DNA of 64,000 nt from DASSBG01 sp963800395 (GTDB lineage: Bacteria > Pseudomonadota > Gammaproteobacteria > Xanthomonadales > Rhodanobacteraceae). A program made the translations under genes and the position numbers. Shown here in pieces: positions 61,235 to 64,000 of the stretch. Location of the stretch: positions 310,001-374,000 of the forward strand of contig CAWDBD010000028.1 in assembly GCA_963800395.1 (NCBI GenBank). Reading direction: 5' to 3'. A model generated the notes under the pieces. It did no database searches and was not told the origin of the DNA. It saw nothing but the letters and a program-made list of their open reading frames with translations. The first letter of the stretch is position 1. The number at the start of each line of letters is the position of its first letter.

Positions 61235-63004
61235 CTATTCGAAGCCATTGGCAAAAATGGTCTCGCTCACCGCACCAACCTCGATTGCGCCGATATCGCA
61301 CTGCGGTCCATGCGGTCGCGGTCCGCCGCGCTGATCGCGATTGTCCACCGGCACCGCGGCGCAGGTGACCGCCTTGCCGGCATCGACAGCCGGGCTACCC
61401 GCCGCGGGCAACATGGTCTGGGTTGCGCCACCATTGCTGGCCAGCGCGCCCAGCAGCGGGTCGGCATCCAGATTGCCCCCGCCGTCGGTGCCCAGGGATG
61501 TGGTCCAGCTGCTTCCGCTGCCGTTGGAGCGCACCACGATGCTGTGGTCGATCTGGGTGACAGAAGCGCTGCCGGAATTGATGATCGGCAAGCTGGGCGT
61601 CGGATCCCACAGAATCACGTTGCTCAGGCCCAGACTGACGGCGCCGCCGCCGCTGCTGGTATTGATCAGAGCGTAATAGCCAGTGCTGCCGCTATGGATG
61701 GTCACGTTGCGCAAGACGACGCTGACCGGCACGTAGTTGGCCGAGGTGCTCATGTCCCTACCGCTGGTGGTCGCACTGTTGTTGCTGAAGGTCACATTGC
61801 CCAGGGTCGCGCTCAGGTTGCCACCGACGTAGGAGTCGGTATTGTGGATCGCGCCTGCAAAGTCGGCCTGGTTGTTGCTCAGCGTCACCGTATCCATGAC
61901 CAGATTGATACCGCCGCCAAAGGCTTCATTGTGCATGGCACCGCCCTGGCCGTGGCCGCCACTGGCAAGGGCGCTGTTATTGTTGAACGTCGTATTGCTG
62001 ATGTCGATGACACTGGTATGCCCGCTTGCACTGGAAAGGTTGTACATCGCCCCGCCCAGTGCCCCGGCACTATTGCCGTCGAAATTCACGCGATCGAGAA
62101 TGATGTTGTCCAGGCTGAAGTTGTTCATTGCGCCACCCTCGTTGCTGGCGCTGTTGCCGATGAAGCTCACGTCACGCAAGGTCACCCCGTTGCTGGTTCC
62201 CAGCGACATGCCACCGCCATCGCCCGCACTGTTGCCGTCAAACGTGGCGCGCTCCAGCATGAACATGGCCTGGCACTGGCTGCTGCGATCCATCCCGCCC
62301 CCGCTGGAGCCGGCACTGTTGTTGATGAACTGCACATCGCTCATGGCAGGGCTGGACGCAGCATCCACCCAGCAATACAGTTCGATCCCGCCGCCGTAAG
62401 TGCTGGCATGGTTGTTGACGAAGCGCAGTTGCCGCAGGGTCGGGTTGCACTGGCCGCCGGCATGCTCCCCCAGGCACAGCAATCCGCCACCACTGAAGTC
62501 AGGGAGGCTCCCCGCATTGGCGTTGCCATCGGTGATGGTGAAGCCATCGAGGATGGTGGCGTTGCCGATGTTGTTGTTTTCGTCGCCGACGATGTACACC
62601 ACGTGATAGCTGTTGTCGCTGGCGTCGCTGGCAATGCCGATGTCACCGGACAGGATGGACACATGGGCGGCCGGATCACGCTGCGCTTGCGTGGTCTCGC
62701 TGCCGACAAACCCGCCATATACCGCCACTTGCCTGTCCAGCGTGAAACTGACCATGCGGTCCGTACCGGTGGTCGGCTTGTAGGTACCATCCTTGACCCA
62801 GATCTCGCTGCAGGCGGTATTGCCCAGCGCGCTCTGCAGATCCATCGGCGCGGCCCAGGTGCCGCTGCCGCCAGCCGTCCCGGCGGTGGTGACACGGCAC
62901 ACGCTGGCCAGACCAGCCGGAGCATACAAGCCGGACAGCACCAGGCATGTGAGCAGGAGCCAGCCACCAAGGCGAACCAGCGCGGAAATCGAGTGACAAG
63001 ACAT
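61235..63004 (-). CDS. exported right-handed beta-helix protein with GFE tag
   Basis: A 589-residue exported protein: signal peptide (LGGWLLLTCLVLSGLYAPAGLA) and then a parallel beta-helix of the choice-of-anchor Q / polymorphic-outer-membrane-protein type. Repeated turns such as FINNSAGSSGGGM, FDGNSAGDGGGM, FIGNSASNEGGAM, FNNNSALASGGHG and FSNNSATTSG are visible from about residue 170 to 430. A closing domain (GNLDADPLLGALASNGGATQTMLPAAGSPAVDAG) is typical. It ends VSETIFANGFE, the tag also seen on the nine-heme cytochrome. A surface adhesin or enzyme scaffold is likely. GGAGG precedes the ATG. Confidence 0.85.
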   Translation of the reverse strand: MSCHSISALVRLGGWLLLTCLVLSGLYAPAGLASVCRVTTAGTAGGSGTWAAPMDLQSALGNTACSEIWVKDGTYKPTTGTDRMVSFTLDRQVAVYGGFVGSETTQAQRDPAAHVSILSGDIGIASDASDNSYHVVYIVGDENNNIGNATILDGFTITDGNANAGSLPDFSGGGLLCLGEHAGGQCNPTLRQLRFVNNHASTYGGGIELYCWVDAASSPAMSDVQFINNSAGSSGGGMDRSSQCQAMFMLERATFDGNSAGDGGGMSLGTSNGVTLRDVSFIGNSASNEGGAMNNFSLDNIILDRVNFDGNSAGALGGAMYNLSSASGHTSVIDISNTTFNNNSALASGGHGQGGAMHNEAFGGGINLVMDTVTLSNNQADFAGAIHNTDSYVGGNLSATLGNVTFSNNSATTSGRDMSTSANYVPVSVVLRNVTIHSGSTGYYALINTSSGGGAVSLGLSNVILWDPTPSLPIINSGSASVTQIDHSIVVRSNGSGSSWTTSLGTDGGGNLDADPLLGALASNGGATQTMLPAAGSPAVDAGKAVTCAAVPVDNRDQRGGPRPHGPQCDIGAIEVGAVSETIFANGFE

Positions 63005-63400
63005 GGCGTAGCCTCCGAAGTGGTCGGGAATCAAATCCCTTACCCTCCTAATACGCCAAAACGGGGTCCTGCGTATCAACACGGCATGGCAGCCGGCTTT
63101 GCAGTCCTCGCACATCGAACAAACCAGTCATCCCGGGGCCACCGCAGAGGGAACCTTCACCGCCGTCATCCTGGGGCCGCCGCAGGCGGAACCCGGGATC
63201 CATTTTCACAGCACGACAAAGCCACGCCACATGCTTCACACCCCATATTTCACAATCGAGCCCGGATCGGCGCTCCGCGCCGTCCAGCATGACGGCTGCT
63301 ACAGAGCCGCCTGGAACATTCCTCCTGGGCGGATTGAAAGCGGGCGGCGGAACGCTGCGTCGCAGCAGCCTGCTCCGCCGCCCTCTTCCACGGGGACTGC
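63005..63400. other. intergenic with short repeat-like sequence
   Basis: About 395 bp. At 63127-63215 two partial units resembling each other (GTCATCCCGGGGCCACCGC and GTCATCCTGGGGCCGCCGC) occur in tandem; they look like the edges of a common bacterial palindromic repeat. No gene was seen. Confidence 0.35.
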
Positions 63401-63925
63401 TCAGTGCGGCCAGTGATGGCCAGGATGATTGCGGACCAGTTGCAGATGCCACAGTTCACGACCGGTCGAGTTGGTCTCGGGCGGCGGCACCACGATCTTG
63501 CCGCTTCCAAGCGCGCCCGCATAGGCGCCTGTGCCACCGGTGATGATGATGTCGTACGAGGCCACGCCGTCGGCAAAGCAGACATGGCCAGGCGCGTGAA
63601 TATCCAGCGATCCCCTGGGCAGAGTCAGCGTGCCGATGGTCTCGATCGGCAGACAGGCCGGATGGGTGTAATCGTAGCTTGACGGATCGACCATCGCCAC
63701 ACGACTGAACTCGGCGTGTCCGATGCCTGGCTGGTCTGCCACACCGGTCACGTTCAGACAGGCATCCTGCGCCGGTGCGGTGTCCGGGCATTGCGCGAAC
63801 ACGAATGTCTGGGCGAAATTGATGTCGATCTTGCTGGCATGCATGCCTCGAGCCGACGCGGCGGCAGACATGAGCAGACCACCGGCAAGCACCAGCAGAA
63901 CTGCGGACTTTGATTTTGCGGACAT
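63401..63925 (-). CDS. exported allene-oxide-cyclase-barrel-like protein
   Basis: A 174-residue protein with a signal peptide (AVLLVLAGGLLMSAAASARG). The rest is beta-rich and contains VASYDIIITGGTGAYAGALGSGKI, a glycine-rich turn seen in allene-oxide-cyclase/dirigent-like barrels and many small exported proteins. It ends with a His-rich tail (NHPGHHWPH). AAGGAG before the ATG at 63925 is a good ribosome site. Function unknown. Confidence 0.65.
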   Translation of the reverse strand: MSAKSKSAVLLVLAGGLLMSAAASARGMHASKIDINFAQTFVFAQCPDTAPAQDACLNVTGVADQPGIGHAEFSRVAMVDPSSYDYTHPACLPIETIGTLTLPRGSLDIHAPGHVCFADGVASYDIIITGGTGAYAGALGSGKIVVPPPETNSTGRELWHLQLVRNHPGHHWPH

Positions 63926-64000
63926 GACAACTCCTTGCATTGGATGGATGAGCTGATTGGATCGACCCCGAGCATCGGGGCTCTCCAGGAGACGCGACAC

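Noticed and set aside
61700..62400. Repeated NNSA-GGG units as a possible DNA tandem repeat or CRISPR-like array
   Set aside because: The similarity is at the protein level (beta-helix turns) with varied spacing and no identical DNA repeat units.
61163..63292. 709-codon plus-strand frame opposite the beta-helix protein
   Set aside because: Shadow of a repetitive beta-helix gene; composition is His/Val/Ala-rich and no start signal was found.

Overview
The window is high-GC DNA from a gammaproteobacterium, most likely of the Xanthomonadales/Lysobacterales (Rhodanobacteraceae-like). The evidence is protein-level resemblance only: an alpha-amino-acid ester hydrolase very close to the Xanthomonas enzyme, YajQ, a TrxC with an N-terminal zinc ribbon, a YtrA-type GntR/ABC cassette, DUF1631-PilZ, and many exported proteins with lineage-type C-terminal tags. 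No rRNA, tRNA, CRISPR array, prophage or intact transposase was seen.

Layout. 1-6.4 kb (minus strand): a tripartite RND efflux operon with a lipoprotein adaptor and two permeases, the second cut by the window edge. 6.8-14.4 kb: an ester hydrolase, a CsbD-like small protein, a RIO-type kinase divergent from a universal stress protein, a TonB_C-like exported protein and a TIKI/TraB-like protein, with two transposase-less inverted-repeat elements between them. 14.5-19.1 kb: a VOC protein, a YeiH-family tail fragment, a nine-heme exported cytochrome, a decayed VOC tail and an unknown exported protein. 19.6-23.4 kb: an expansin, a Sec-exported Hcp-like protein, another exported protein and a TPR-methyltransferase. 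23.5-31 kb: YajQ, a lipoprotein, TrxC, a sterol-desaturase-family enzyme, an amidohydrolase, cytochrome b561 and a YihG-like acyltransferase. 31-34 kb: a CTERM-type surface protein and a frameshifted delta-60-repeat protein. 34-39.2 kb: a GntR-ABC-permease-S9 peptidase operon with a clear operator. 39.5-42.2 kb: a NarL-type two-component system.

42.7-48.4 kb is the most striking block. It encodes a small cytochrome c, a decaheme MtrA/PioA/DmsE-type cytochrome, an MtrB/PioB-type outer-membrane barrel, a polytopic membrane protein with one CXXCH, and a cytochrome lipoprotein. Together these look like a trans-outer-membrane electron conduit with its own inner-membrane module. It is divergent from the two-component system, with a perfect palindrome between them.

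48.5-51.3 kb: a C39-like protein, then a BlaI repressor with an M56 sensor protease fused to an M23 endopeptidase. 51.5-57.8 kb: an Ig-like CTERM surface protein followed by five glycosyltransferases and an FkbM methyltransferase. 58-61 kb: a tiny basic protein and DUF1631-PilZ. 61.2-64 kb: a beta-helix exported protein and an exported barrel-like protein.

Two themes run through the window. Five otherwise unrelated exported proteins end in a short tag of the form I-F-x-(D/N)-G-(F/L), and two others carry hydrophobic CTERM-like anchors. In addition, three families of small inverted-repeat elements are scattered between genes, one of them supplying the stop codon of a cytochrome gene.
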